From the NCBI GenBank assembly GCA_001464815.1, contig LNDW01000021.1, forward strand, positions 72,920 through 116,217: 43,298 bases of DNA. Reading direction: 5' to 3'. The notes below the pieces were generated by a model that did no database searches, was not told the DNA's origin, and saw only the letters and a list, made by a program, of their open reading frames with translations. Shown in pieces: positions 16,075 to 24,390 of this stretch. The stretch's first letter is position 1, and every line of letters begins with the position of its first letter. A program made the translations under genes and the position numbers. Source of the stretch: Betaproteobacteria bacterium Ga0077527 (GTDB lineage Bacteria > Pseudomonadota > Gammaproteobacteria > Burkholderiales > SG8-41).

Positions 16075-16776
16075 TCAGAGAATGGGCGACTGAAGAATTT
16101 TCACCAGAGCCTCCTCGTAGCCGTCCCGGTGGCTGAGGTGAAGCGCGCGCGCGTTGGCGGCGTCCCCGGCCTTGATCGCATCAAACAAAGACCGGTGATG
16201 CTGCGTTGATTGGTGAGGCGTCGGATGCAGCCGCAGCCGGAGCGTTGCCTTGCGCACCCGGTTGGCCTGATCACGATAGAGTTGCACTGTCTGCTGCAAA
16301 CGACGATTACCGCAAAGGTCGACCAGCGCTGCGTGAAACTCCTCGTCGGCCGTCGCCCAGCGATCCATCTCATCACCCGCCGCCTCCATCTTCAGCACGG
16401 CCTGTTCCAGCGGGGCAAGTTCAGCGGGTGATAACCCGCGCCTGGCGAGCAGATGGGCGGCGGTTGCTTCAAGGCTGGTCAGGATTTCATAAATCTCCCG
16501 TGAATCGGTGACGGAAAGCGGCAGGATTCTCACGCCATGTCGCGGCCTGATGGCGATGAATCCCTCGTTTTGCAGGCGTGCCAGCGCGATTCTGAGCGGG
16601 GTGGGGCTCATCGCCAGTTTTTGGGCAAGCTCCTGCTCCAGCAGTTGTTCACCGGGATGCAGTTCATCGTCGAGTATCAGCCGCCTGAGTTCCAAGTATG
16701 CAATCTCGCTCATCGGCTCCCTGGATTTGCTGCGGCGTTTTCTTTTTTTGGCGGGCTGGCGGGTTTTACGGGCCAT
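16075..16776 (-). CDS. GntR-family regulator, FCD subfamily
   Basis: The 233-residue protein has an N-terminal winged helix (LILDDELHPGEQLLEQELAQ, SPTPLRIALARLQNEGFI) and an FCD ligand domain with DEEFHAALVDLCGN and HHRSLFDAI, which hold the metal and ligand residues of this class. The first 21 residues are an unusual Lys/Arg-rich tail (AKKRKRRSKSRE); starting at Met22 (16713) would remove it. It likely represses its own operon and perhaps the divergent dehydrogenase-Bug operon in response to an organic acid. A good operator candidate lies at 16911-16928. Confidence 0.92.
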   Translation of the reverse strand: MARKTRQPAKKRKRRSKSREPMSEIAYLELRRLILDDELHPGEQLLEQELAQKLAMSPTPLRIALARLQNEGFIAIRPRHGVRILPLSVTDSREIYEILTSLEATAAHLLARRGLSPAELAPLEQAVLKMEAAGDEMDRWATADEEFHAALVDLCGNRRLQQTVQLYRDQANRVRKATLRLRLHPTPHQSTQHHRSLFDAIKAGDAANARALHLSHRDGYEEALVKILQSPIL

Positions 16777-16892
16777 GTTCTGCGTTGCTCGGATTAATGC
16801 CGCGGGGCGGCTTCTTGTTGAGTTCTATCCATCATTTGATTGGATTTTCAGGGTGAACAGATTAGTCCTGCTCCCTGTTGCTTTACAAATGA

Positions 16893-16928
16893 ATTAACGT
16901 ATAGTTTAATAAATCTGTCAACAGATTT
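16893..16928 (-). promoter_or_regulatory. Promoter and 18-bp palindromic operator for the GntR operon
   Basis: A perfect 8-bp inverted repeat, AAATCTGT-CA-ACAGATTT (16911-16928), has the TGT..ACA core common in FCD-type operators. On the minus strand it contains an exact -35 box TTGACA (16916-16921), and 17 nt further lies GTTAAT (16893-16898) as -10. A repressor bound here would block the -35. The palindrome also lies about 140 nt upstream of the divergent dehydrogenase gene. Confidence 0.6.
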
Positions 16929-17068
16929 GTTAATTTTGGAAATGGTCGGCGACAATCCATAACAAGAGCGGCGGGGCTATCAATGGGCGGCGGCGATGGC
17001 CGAACCCATGACGCCATGTCCGCGGGAATAATCGTAAGTCCACAGCAACTTGTCCGGGGGAGAAACAC

Positions 17069-18127
17069 TTGAAGTTATTGGTTCTGGAAGGCGACGGCAT
17101 CGGTCCTGAAATCACTGCCGCAACCATCGATGTGTTGAAGCGTGCCAGCGATCTGTACGGTCTTGGCCTGGAGTGGGAGTCGGATCAGATCGGGTTTGCC
17201 GCACTGGAAAAGGAGGGCACGACGTTTCCATCGAGGGTGCTTGACCGTGCGCGGCAATGTGCCGGCGTGATTCTGGGGCCGGTATCCCACAATGATTATC
17301 CGCCGCGCGAACAGGGCGGCCTCAATCCCTCGGGAGAGTTGCGGGTCAAGCTGGATCTTTATGCGAATGTCCGCCCAGCACGCTCCAGGCTGGGCCTCGG
17401 CCTGACCGGCAAACCCGTGGACCTGATCATTTACCGTGAATGTACTGAAGGTTTCTATGCCGACCGCAACATGTACATGGGCATCGGCGAGTTCATGCCC
17501 GACGAAGACATGGCATTGTCGGTCAGGAAGGTCACGGCAAAGTGCTGCAACAGGATAGCCCGACGCGCTTTTGAAGCTGCCGCGGGGCGCCGCAGAAAGG
17601 TGACGGCGGTGCACAAGGCGAATGTCCTGCGCATCTCGGATGCGCTGTTCCTGCGCGAGGTGCGCAAGGTCGCTGCCGATTTTCCGGAAGTGACCCTCGA
17701 AGAAACCATCATCGATGCCACTGCGGCGCTGTTGCTGCGTGATCCCATGCGCTTCGATGTCATCGTCACCGGCAACATGTTCGGTGACATCTTGTCCGAT
17801 GAGGCCTCCGAGCTCTCGGGGAGCATCGGGCTCGCGGGTTCGGTGAACGCCGGCGACGACCTGTGCGTCGCTCAGGCCCAGCACGGTTCCGCCCCGGATA
17901 TCCAGGGGCAGGACAAGGCCAATCCGGCCTCTCTGATCCTGTCGGCGGCGATGCTGCTGGAATGGCTGGGGCGACGGCATACAAGCCCCGCCTTGATCAT
18001 GGCCGGGAAAAAAATTGATGCCGCCATTGATGTTGCGGTCATGAGCCCGGATACGCGCACAGCCGATCTTGGCGGGAAGCTGGGCACTAGGGACTTTGGC
18101 AGATGCGTGGCTTCAATACTGGGTTGA
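17069..18127 (+). CDS. Isocitrate/isopropylmalate dehydrogenase-family enzyme
   Basis: The 352-residue protein matches the beta-decarboxylating dehydrogenases. It shows GDGIGPEI at the start, LDLYANVRPAR (substrate Arg), YRECTEGFYAD, VHKANVLRISDALF (catalytic Lys), the Asp-rich metal motif GNMFGDILSDEAS and the NAD loop HGSAPDIQGQDKANP. It probably oxidises and decarboxylates a 2-hydroxy-dicarboxylic acid such as a malate or tartrate analogue. It is unlikely to be the leucine-pathway LeuB, because no leuCD genes are near and a Bug receptor follows. The start is TTG at 17069, preceded by GGGGGAGA (17056-17062). It is divergent from the GntR operon and probably shares its control. Confidence 0.88.
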   Translation: MKLLVLEGDGIGPEITAATIDVLKRASDLYGLGLEWESDQIGFAALEKEGTTFPSRVLDRARQCAGVILGPVSHNDYPPREQGGLNPSGELRVKLDLYANVRPARSRLGLGLTGKPVDLIIYRECTEGFYADRNMYMGIGEFMPDEDMALSVRKVTAKCCNRIARRAFEAAAGRRRKVTAVHKANVLRISDALFLREVRKVAADFPEVTLEETIIDATAALLLRDPMRFDVIVTGNMFGDILSDEASELSGSIGLAGSVNAGDDLCVAQAQHGSAPDIQGQDKANPASLILSAAMLLEWLGRRHTSPALIMAGKKIDAAIDVAVMSPDTRTADLGGKLGTRDFGRCVASILG

Positions 18128-18219
18128 ATGACAATGCGGTGTATGGACCGGACGTTCGTTTCCGGATGTGATTATTGATCCATGCGGCTCATTGTGCGGC
18201 AATTTGACGGAGGAGGATC

Positions 18220-19194
18220 ATGAATAACCTATCGAGGTCTGCTGCATTGTTGTTTTTGCTGGCGTTCACCGGGACCGGTGCGCTCTGGGCTCAAGCCTAC
18301 CCGAGCAAGCCAATCCGGCTGGTTGTTCCCTATCCGCCTGGTGGCGGCAACGACACGCTGGCAAGGATGTTCGCAGCCAAGCTGGTGGAGGCCTGGCAAC
18401 AGCAGGTGATCGTGGACAACCGGCCCGGCGCCGGAACCACGCTGGGCACATCGATTGCCGCGCGGGCGCTGCCGGACGGACACACCCTGCTGCTGTCTTC
18501 GATCGCGACACACGCCATCGCGCCCAACCTGTATGCCAAGCCTGGATATGATCCGATCAAGGATTTCACGCCGATTACCCTGCTCGCGGTTGCGCCCACG
18601 GTGCTGGTCAGACATCCCTCCCTCGCGGCATCGACTTTGAAGGATCTGGTGGCCCTGATGAAATCGAAGCCGGGGGAAATCCGCTTTGCATCCGGCGGCA
18701 GCGGCACGCCGCCGCACATGGCGGGTGTCATTTTTGCATCAATGACCGGCACCCGCCTGTTACACGTCCCGTACAAGGGCGGCGGCCCCGCGATTGCCGG
18801 CATGATGGGTGGCGAAACCCAGATCATGTTCGATACCGCCGCGTCCATCCTGCCGCATGTGCGTTCTGGAAAACTGCAGGCCTTGGCGCTAGCGCGCGCG
18901 CAACGCCTTCCCGATTATCCGCAGATACCGACGTTTGCCGAGGCCGGCCTCCCCGGTTACGAGGTGAATGCCTGGTATTCGATGCATGCGCCAGCAGGTG
19001 TGCCTGCCCCCATCATCAACAAGCTCAACGCAGAATTTGTGCGTCAGCTGCAGCTCCCTGACATCCGTCAGCGACTGCAACAGCTGGGGTCCGAGCCCGT
19101 CGGAAACACGACTGCGGAGTTTGCAAAGTTTGTACTGGCCGAGAGCAACAAGTATGCGGCCGCCATCAAGGAGTCCGGTGCAAAAGCCGAATAA
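18220..19194 (+). CDS. Bug-family tripartite tricarboxylate transporter receptor
   Basis: The 324-residue receptor has a signal peptide ending near LWAQAYP. It shows PIRLVVPYPPGGGND, VDNRPGAGTTLG, LPDGHTLL, HVPYKGGGPA and SEPVGNTTAEF. The usual Thr before the ligand-contacting Asp is Asn (GGGND), a hint of altered specificity. GGAGGA lies 5-10 nt before the ATG. It follows the dehydrogenase by 92 nt and probably feeds it. A short relic of an acyl-CoA ligase gene begins 4 nt after its stop. Confidence 0.94.
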   Translation: MNNLSRSAALLFLLAFTGTGALWAQAYPSKPIRLVVPYPPGGGNDTLARMFAAKLVEAWQQQVIVDNRPGAGTTLGTSIAARALPDGHTLLLSSIATHAIAPNLYAKPGYDPIKDFTPITLLAVAPTVLVRHPSLAASTLKDLVALMKSKPGEIRFASGGSGTPPHMAGVIFASMTGTRLLHVPYKGGGPAIAGMMGGETQIMFDTAASILPHVRSGKLQALALARAQRLPDYPQIPTFAEAGLPGYEVNAWYSMHAPAGVPAPIINKLNAEFVRQLQLPDIRQRLQQLGSEPVGNTTAEFAKFVLAESNKYAAAIKESGAKAE

Positions 19195-19198
19195 GAGC

Positions 19199-19263
19199 GA
19201 CGAACTGCCGCATACCCACCCGCAGGGTAGCCAAAGCGCTGCGCGAGCGGCGGACCTTCAGGC
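19199..19263 (+). pseudogene. Relic of an acyl-CoA ligase 3' end
   Basis: These 65 bp align with the last ~100 bp of the ligase gene at 11820-13451. GACGAACTGCCGCA (19199-19212) matches exactly, then GCCAA, then GCGCTGCGCG and GGACCTTCAGG (19252-19262), with an internal deletion of about 24 bp. Nothing else of the gene remains. It suggests that a ligase gene once stood between the two Bug genes, or that recombination carried this end here. Confidence 0.65.
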
Positions 19264-19284
19264 CAAAAGCTGAACCCGCGATAG

Positions 19285-19311
19285 CCTGAAGCTTGCTAAG
19301 CTAGCTTCAGG
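19285..19311. repeat. 9-bp hairpin between two Bug genes
   Basis: CCTGAAGCT (19285-19293) pairs with AGCTTCAGG (19303-19311) around a 9-nt loop, about 20 nt before the next Bug start. There is no T run, so termination is doubtful. It could stabilise mRNA or hinder read-through. Confidence 0.6.
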
Positions 19312-19332
19312 TCTATTCACGGGAGTGCTGCC

Positions 19333-20307
19333 ATGCGTGTGGTTACGATTCTTGCACTTTTTACGCCATTCTTAATGCTGCCTGTTGTGCAGGCACAAGC
19401 CCAGTCCGGCGCCTATCCCTCCCGCGCCATCCGCTTCATCGTGCCTTTCCCGCCGGGCGGCGCCACTGACGTGGTGACCCGCGTTGTCGCGCAGAAAATG
19501 AACGAGCAGTACAAGCGCCAGGTCGCGGTGGTCGACAACCGCGGCGGTGCCGGCGGTGTGCTCGGTTCGGAGCTTGCTGCGCGTGCCGCTCCGGACGGTT
19601 ATACGCTGGTGATGGGCACCACCGGTACCCACGCCATCAACGCCAGTCTTTATGCCAAGCCTTCATATGACCCGGTGAAGGATTTCATCGCGGTCACGCC
19701 CTCGGCGCTGCTGCCCAACATGCTGGTGGCGCATCCGTCGATTCCGGTGAAAAACGTGCGCGAGCTGATCGCGCTGGCGAAGGCGCGGCCCGGCGACCTT
19801 TCCTATGCCTCGTCGGGCAATTTTCTCTACCTGAGCGGCGCGCTGTTCACCAGCATGGCCAAGGTGAAAATGCTGCATGTGCCGTTCAAGGGCGGGTCGC
19901 AGGCGATGCCGGCGGTGGTGGCGGGTGAGGTCGGCCTGTCCTTTGCCACCATCGTATCTTCACTGCCGCTGGTCGAGGCCAACAAGCTGCGCGGCCTGGC
20001 GGTGACCAGCGCCAAACGGTTTCCCAGCGCAAAGACTTATCCGACGGTGGCCGAATCCGGCCTGCCGGGTTACGAGGCGGTGGCCTGGTACGGCGTGTTC
20101 GCGCCGGCGGGTACGCCGCGAGAGATCGTGCAGCAGTTGAACACCGACATCGTGCGCATCGTCAATTCAGCCGAGGTGCGCGAGCTGTTCCTGAAGCAGG
20201 GTGCGGAGTCCTATGCCACCAGTCCGGACGAATTCGCCAAAGTCGTGCAGGGCGATGTGGCGAAATGGGCGAAAGTGGTGAAGGAATCCGGCGCCAAAGC
20301 CGACTAA
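19333..20307 (+). CDS. Bug-family tripartite tricarboxylate transporter receptor
   Basis: The 324-residue receptor has a signal peptide ending near AQAQSGA. It has the Bug core AIRFIVPFPPGGATD, VDNRGGAGGVLG, APDGYTLV, HVPFKGGSQA and FAPAGTPREIV. GGGAGTG precedes the ATG. The stop codon overlaps that of the convergent amidohydrolase gene in CTAA at 20304-20307. The neighbouring pathway is not clear; its nearest partners are the amidohydrolase-like gene and the flanking Bug genes. Confidence 0.94.
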   Translation: MRVVTILALFTPFLMLPVVQAQAQSGAYPSRAIRFIVPFPPGGATDVVTRVVAQKMNEQYKRQVAVVDNRGGAGGVLGSELAARAAPDGYTLVMGTTGTHAINASLYAKPSYDPVKDFIAVTPSALLPNMLVAHPSIPVKNVRELIALAKARPGDLSYASSGNFLYLSGALFTSMAKVKMLHVPFKGGSQAMPAVVAGEVGLSFATIVSSLPLVEANKLRGLAVTSAKRFPSAKTYPTVAESGLPGYEAVAWYGVFAPAGTPREIVQQLNTDIVRIVNSAEVRELFLKQGAESYATSPDEFAKVVQGDVAKWAKVVKESGAKAD

Positions 20308-21158
20308 ACCCGTTTCAGCGCATCGTCCACCACCACCCGCAGCAGCCGGTCGAGGTCGGCCTTCAGTTTCGGTAGGCCGGCGGTGGCGCGGAAGGTCTTG
20401 GTGTCCATGAACAGTTTCTTGTTGATCTCGACCTGCACCGAATCGATGCCGCGTGACGGGTCGCCGTGGCGGCCGATGAGCTCATTACCGACATAGGGTT
20501 CGTTGACCGACACGCTGTAGCCCCAGCTCTTCAGCGTATCGACGATCAGGCTCATCGTCTGCGGAGATGAGGTCTTGCCCTTGAGGTCGCTGATGCAGAA
20601 ATCGGCGCGCGGTTTTCCGGCATCGGGGTGCGTCGGCGCGCCGACCGCGGACATGCAGTGGCAGGAAATCTGCCGCAGCACACCGAAACGTTTGTAAGTT
20701 TCATCAATCAGCCGTTTCAGCTCGGCGTGATAGGGGCGGTAGTAACGTTCCAGCCGCTCCTCGATTTCCGCCACCGTCAGCTTGCGTTCCTGAAAGGGTT
20801 CACCGTAGCGCGCCTTGGTCTTGATCAGGCCGAGCCCTTCGAGCGTGCGTGCGGTGGGCTTCAGCGGCTTCGGCCAGGTGCCGTCGACCACCGCGGGGTC
20901 CATGTCGGCCTCGTTGCGGTTCACGTCCACCCAGGTGTTCGGGAACGAGCAGTAAAGCAGCGTGCCGCCGGCAGCCGGCGTGCCTGCCCACAGGTCTTCG
21001 ACATACATCGACACGTTGTCGTGCACCGTGGTGAAGGGCAGCGGCGAGCGGTATTCCTTGGGGTATTCGCGGCCGCTGCGCGAGACATCAACCACCAGCG
21101 GTGCGGTCGCGGCTTCGGGCTCGAAGCGCAGGAACAATCCGGGTTGTGCGTGAATCAA
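20304..21158 (-). CDS. N-formylglutamate amidohydrolase-like protein
   Basis: The 284-residue protein resembles the N-formylglutamate amidohydrolase (HutG-like) family. It shows LVVDVSRSGREYP near the N terminus (PHSGR-like, with Arg in place of His), FPNTWVDVNRNEADMDP, ISCHCMSAVG, and the end block GRHGDPSRGIDSVQVEIN. These are metal and substrate motifs of the zinc-hydrolase fold. It should hydrolyse an N-acyl or formyl amino-acid-like compound. The start is TTG at 21158, with GAGGAT about 6 nt upstream on the minus strand. It is divergent from the Bug gene at 21232 (73-nt spacer). The Ser-Arg change in the first motif, where family members have Pro-His, needs a check of metal binding. Confidence 0.85.
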   Translation of the reverse strand: MIHAQPGLFLRFEPEAATAPLVVDVSRSGREYPKEYRSPLPFTTVHDNVSMYVEDLWAGTPAAGGTLLYCSFPNTWVDVNRNEADMDPAVVDGTWPKPLKPTARTLEGLGLIKTKARYGEPFQERKLTVAEIEERLERYYRPYHAELKRLIDETYKRFGVLRQISCHCMSAVGAPTHPDAGKPRADFCISDLKGKTSSPQTMSLIVDTLKSWGYSVSVNEPYVGNELIGRHGDPSRGIDSVQVEINKKLFMDTKTFRATAGLPKLKADLDRLLRVVVDDALKRV

Positions 21159-21231
21159 GGCGGTATCCTCGGCTGCGTTAGACTGCGACAGTTCTAGGCA
21201 ATGCTCGCGGCATTGTCAACGAGGAGGACGC

Positions 21232-22212
21232 ATGAATAAAAACGCGAGAAAAATAATCGTGTGCGCGGTGTTGCTGGCTGCGGTCGGGGTGCCTTTACCC
21301 GCAGCAGCTTCCGGGACCTATCCGACAAAGCCGCTGCGTTTCGTGGTGCCCTTCACACCCGGCGCGATCAACGATTACATGGCGCGCACGCTGGGCCATA
21401 AGCTCGCCGAGAGCTGGGGCCAGCAGGTCATCGTCGACAACCGGCCCGGCGCCGGCACCATCATCGGTACCGATCTCGTCGCCAAGTCCGCGCCCGACGG
21501 CTACACGCTGCTGCTGGCTTCGACTGCGCTGGCGATCAATGTCACGCTGTACCCCAAGCTGCCCTTCGATGTGCAGCGCGACTTCGCGCCGGTGACGCGC
21601 ATCGGTTCGGCGCCGCTGCTGCTGGTGTCATCCGCGCAACTGCCGGTGAAGACGGTGACCGAGCTGGTGGCGCTGGCCAAGGCGAAGCCGGGGCAGATCA
21701 GCTACGGTTCCACCGGCACCGGCGGCTCGGCGCACCTGATGGGCGAGATGTTCCGCGCTGCTGCGGGCATCGATGTGCTGCATGTGCCGTACAAGGGCCT
21801 CGCGCCGGCATTGACCGATATTTTTGCAGGGCGCGTGCAATTCACCTTCGGCAGCTATCTTGCGGTGAACAGCCATATCAAGGCCGGCCGCCTGCGCGCG
21901 CTGGCGGTGGCCAGCAAGGCACGTTCGAAGGTGGCGCCGGAACTGCCGGCCATTGCCGAGTCCGGTTATCCCGGCTACGACGCCACCGCGTGGTGGGGCA
22001 TCGTGGTGCCGGCGCGCACACCTGCGGCGGTAGTGGCGCGGCTCAACGCCGAGAGCGTGCGCCAGCTTGAGACCGCACAGCTGCGCGAGCAGATGCTGGG
22101 GCAGGGCGTTGAAGTGGCGCCAACCACGCCGCCACAATTCGGACGTTTTCTCGCCGACGAGATCGGCAACTGGGGCAGTGCGGTGAAGCAGTCGGGTGCG
22201 AAGCCGGTGTGA
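21232..22212 (+). CDS. Bug-family tripartite tricarboxylate transporter receptor
   Basis: The 326-residue receptor has a signal peptide cleaved near PAAASGT. The first binding loop is FTPGAINDYMAR where most copies have PPGGxTD, so the ligand loop differs from the other receptors here. VDNRPGAGTIIG, APDGYTLL, HVPYKGLAPA and the C-terminal GVEVAPTTPPQF follow. GAGGAGG lies just before the ATG. It is the last native-looking gene before the low-GC island; the transposase remnant begins 46 nt after its stop. Confidence 0.94.
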   Translation: MNKNARKIIVCAVLLAAVGVPLPAAASGTYPTKPLRFVVPFTPGAINDYMARTLGHKLAESWGQQVIVDNRPGAGTIIGTDLVAKSAPDGYTLLLASTALAINVTLYPKLPFDVQRDFAPVTRIGSAPLLLVSSAQLPVKTVTELVALAKAKPGQISYGSTGTGGSAHLMGEMFRAAAGIDVLHVPYKGLAPALTDIFAGRVQFTFGSYLAVNSHIKAGRLRALAVASKARSKVAPELPAIAESGYPGYDATAWWGIVVPARTPAAVVARLNAESVRQLETAQLREQMLGQGVEVAPTTPPQFGRFLADEIGNWGSAVKQSGAKPV

Positions 22213-22258
22213 GCCAGGCTTCATCTCCGGTTATTTTCAATTGGCACTTTGCTTGTAA

Positions 22259-22468
22259 GGCCTGCGCCCCTTCGCCAGTGAAGACAAGCACGGCTTCATC
22301 CTGCTGCCGCGCCGCTGGGTAGTGGAACGCAGCTTTGCCTGGGCCGCAAGATTTCGCCGTCTGGCGCGAGACTACGAGCGCCTGCCTAAAACCTTGGCTG
22401 ATTTCCATTACCTCGCCTTTGCATGTCTCATGCTTCACCGAAGTATTCCGTTTCTCTCAATTTCATAA
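22259..22468 (+). pseudogene. C-terminal fragment of an IS5-family transposase
   Basis: The frame encodes about 69 residues, including [20 protein letters not shown] and [20 protein letters not shown]. This is the conserved DDE-domain end of IS5-group transposases, with the catalytic Glu in VVERSFAW. An in-frame stop at 22256 and the absence of the rest of the gene show it is a remnant. The text after the stop, TTCATAACAGACGC then TAA, looks like the end of the IS. It resembles the ends of the small element at 35489-35604. Confidence 0.85.
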
Positions 22469-22885
22469 CAGACGCTAAGTAAGCCCCTGATTTTCAGGAT
22501 AAACCCTGCACATAACGGCCTGACTTGATGGATAGTCTCAGCGATAGCCATCGCGATCAGTCGTCGGACTTGAATCTCAGTCATAAGAAAAAATAATAAT
22601 TTCGGTTGTTGGACTTTGCCCTTTATCGCCAGAATTAAGTCATTGATTTTTTTGATTATCAGTTTTCAAACTTATCGTTTTGGTAGATTTGACTCTGAAG
22701 CAAAATGCAGTAATCGTGAACCCTACAAGCGCCGATCCAGGCGCGATACCTGCCCAGTTGCAATAGCTGGGTTGAGCGGGGGTAACAATGATTCGGTCGT
22801 GCTGTGATAGTCGATCGGTTAATTGCTGTGCAGCTGTGAAGCTGCCATGTCCCCTACCCGCGTTTGTCCTGATTACACAAAATCA
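22469..22885. other. AT-rich spacer without a supported gene
   Basis: About 400 bp with clearly lower GC than the catabolic genes. A minus-strand frame of about 36 codons near 22470-22585 has no recognisable features. No RNA gene or repeat is seen. It probably holds the promoter of the following small genes, but none can be assigned. Confidence 0.4.
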
Positions 22886-23041
22886 ATGCGTCTCAAATTG
22901 CCTCTGGTGGTGTGGGCAATTTTTATCAGTTTTTTCCTGTGGCCAATTGTCACTGCCTCATTGGCTTGGGGCAGCTTTTATTTGCTTCAAAGCGCTGTGT
23001 CAGATGAATCTAAAGTAACTGTAAGAGGAAGGTGGTCATGA
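22886..23041 (+). CDS. Possible small single-pass membrane protein
   Basis: Starting at the ATG at 22886, the frame gives about 51 residues: a basic start (MRLKLPL), one hydrophobic stretch (VVWAIFISFFLWPIVTASLA) and a polar tail. In-frame starts further upstream (ATG 22847, TTG 22823) also lack a good ribosome site. It is weakly supported, but its place ahead of two other small genes and the RTX gene makes it worth noting. No family is recognised. Confidence 0.3.
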   Translation: MRLKLPLVVWAIFISFFLWPIVTASLAWGSFYLLQSAVSDESKVTVRGRWS

Positions 23042-23109
23042 GGTCGATATCGGTCATCCGCTAAGTTTGGTGATGCATTTTATGAAAGATTAATTTTGAA
23101 AGAAAAATC

Positions 23110-23430
23110 ATGAGCGACAAAACCTTAGTGAATGAAAATCGAGAAAAAGCAGGGGCGGTGCAAATATCTTTCGCGAGTGATTTGACCAGCAAAATTTTGT
23201 TTGCGGATGGCGTTCACGGTATTGGTTTGCGCGGTGGTGTCGCGCACATCGACTTGTATCAAGTCTTGGTGCAGGAAGGGGAGGGGCGACCAGAGCAGCG
23301 TGTTGTCAGCCAGCGCCTGGTGTTGTCCCTGCCGGCTGCGGCTGAACTTTCAAAAGCGCTTAGCTCTATGGGTGCTGCAATACAGAAGGCGGCGAAATTG
23401 CGTCAAGAAAAAAACAAGATTTCAACTTAA
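23110..23430 (+). CDS. Conserved-looking small protein of unknown function
   Basis: The 106-residue, probably cytoplasmic protein has a GAAAGA ribosome site before its ATG. The middle (FADGVHGIGLRGGVAHIDLY) looks like beta strands, and the end (VVSQRLVLSLPAAAELSKAL) looks like a strand plus helix. The strand-then-helix end is loosely like DUF3467 proteins, but I cannot assign it. It lies 30 nt ahead of the secreted-protein gene and in line with the RTX gene, so co-expression is likely. It could be a cytoplasmic partner or regulator of RTX export; this is inference only. Confidence 0.6.
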   Translation: MSDKTLVNENREKAGAVQISFASDLTSKILFADGVHGIGLRGGVAHIDLYQVLVQEGEGRPEQRVVSQRLVLSLPAAAELSKALSSMGAAIQKAAKLRQEKNKIST

Positions 23431-23460
23431 ATAATTTAAGCGCATTCGAGAGGTAGTCGT

Positions 23461-24348
23461 GTGAATAAAATCCCGCGCATCTGGGTCGTTGGTTTATGTG
23501 TGTCGTTGTGGTTGCATGCGTTGTCAGTCGCTGCAGAGACCAGACTTCCTGACCCGCTGCCGATCGAAACCATTAAGGCGGCGGTTTATACCAAAGCATT
23601 CGCCAAGCGCTTTGTTTTGCCCGACCCAGAACCGGGTACCGAGCCGACGGGGGCGATCCAAGGGATGGAGTTTTCAATGGAAGAAATTCCTCCCGGTGGC
23701 GTTTATGCGCGTCCCTTATATGCTTGTCATTTGATTTTGTATCTCGATAACACGCTGCCTATTGCGTGGCCGGAGGAAGGGCGTGCAGGCGCAAGGAAAA
23801 TTATGTCTCGACATCCGCAATTATTTAGCCATATGAGCAGGGAGCGATTTTTGAAGTTGAGCGAGAATGATCGGAGACATTCGGGGTCACGAGGTACGTT
23901 TTATAACATGCGCGCAAGAATTGTTACACCTGATTATGAGTATCAGAAGCGTGGCGGCTCATTCGATGCAACCTACCTGGAATACGACCGGGAGTTTTAT
24001 CCAGGAGTGGCGTATGTAAAGCTGGATATTGGGTGCAATCTTACCGGTCGTCAGTTGGAGAAATACCTTGCGTACGCTTCATATCCGGAGTTGTGGCTAC
24101 TCAAGACTGGGGGGCGTAACTACACCGACATCAACGTTCAGGGCGTTGATCGCAATGATTTTATTCACCTCCCATTACCACGCAATTTCTTCGTACGAAT
24201 TTTGCCCTGGATCAAGGCGGGGGCTGATTTCAACCGGATTGTCCTCATGGAAGAGACGCAGCGTAACCGACTACAACGGATGAAAGAAGCAGAGCAGCAA
24301 ATGAAGGAATGGGGCAAGGAATTGGCAGATCCGGAATTACGCCGGTAG
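23461..24348 (+). CDS. Secreted protein of unknown function, upstream of the RTX gene
   Basis: The 295-residue protein starts at GTG 23461 with GAGAGG 7 nt upstream. It has an N-terminal signal peptide (hydrophobic to about SVAAETR), two Cys residues in the mature part (in YACHLILYLD and DIGCNLTGRQ) that could form a disulphide, and a charged, probably coiled-coil C-terminus (RLQRMKEAEQQMKEWGKEL). I recognise no family. The stop lies 42 nt before the RTX start, so the pair is probably one transcript. An exported partner such as a chaperone, inhibitor or immunity protein for the lipase is possible. The sequence does not prove this. Confidence 0.7.
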   Translation: MNKIPRIWVVGLCVSLWLHALSVAAETRLPDPLPIETIKAAVYTKAFAKRFVLPDPEPGTEPTGAIQGMEFSMEEIPPGGVYARPLYACHLILYLDNTLPIAWPEEGRAGARKIMSRHPQLFSHMSRERFLKLSENDRRHSGSRGTFYNMRARIVTPDYEYQKRGGSFDATYLEYDREFYPGVAYVKLDIGCNLTGRQLEKYLAYASYPELWLLKTGGRNYTDINVQGVDRNDFIHLPLPRNFFVRILPWIKAGADFNRIVLMEETQRNRLQRMKEAEQQMKEWGKELADPELRR

Positions 24349-24390
24349 TTGATCGATACATTGAAACCCAAGTATTGATAGGGGGCAGCG

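Noticed and set aside
19285..19311. Terminator between Bug genes
   Set aside because: The hairpin is clear, but there is no T run after it on either strand, so it is listed only as a hairpin.
22470..22585. Short minus-strand open frame of about 36 codons
   Set aside because: No ribosome site, domain or conserved feature; most likely random in an AT-rich spacer.
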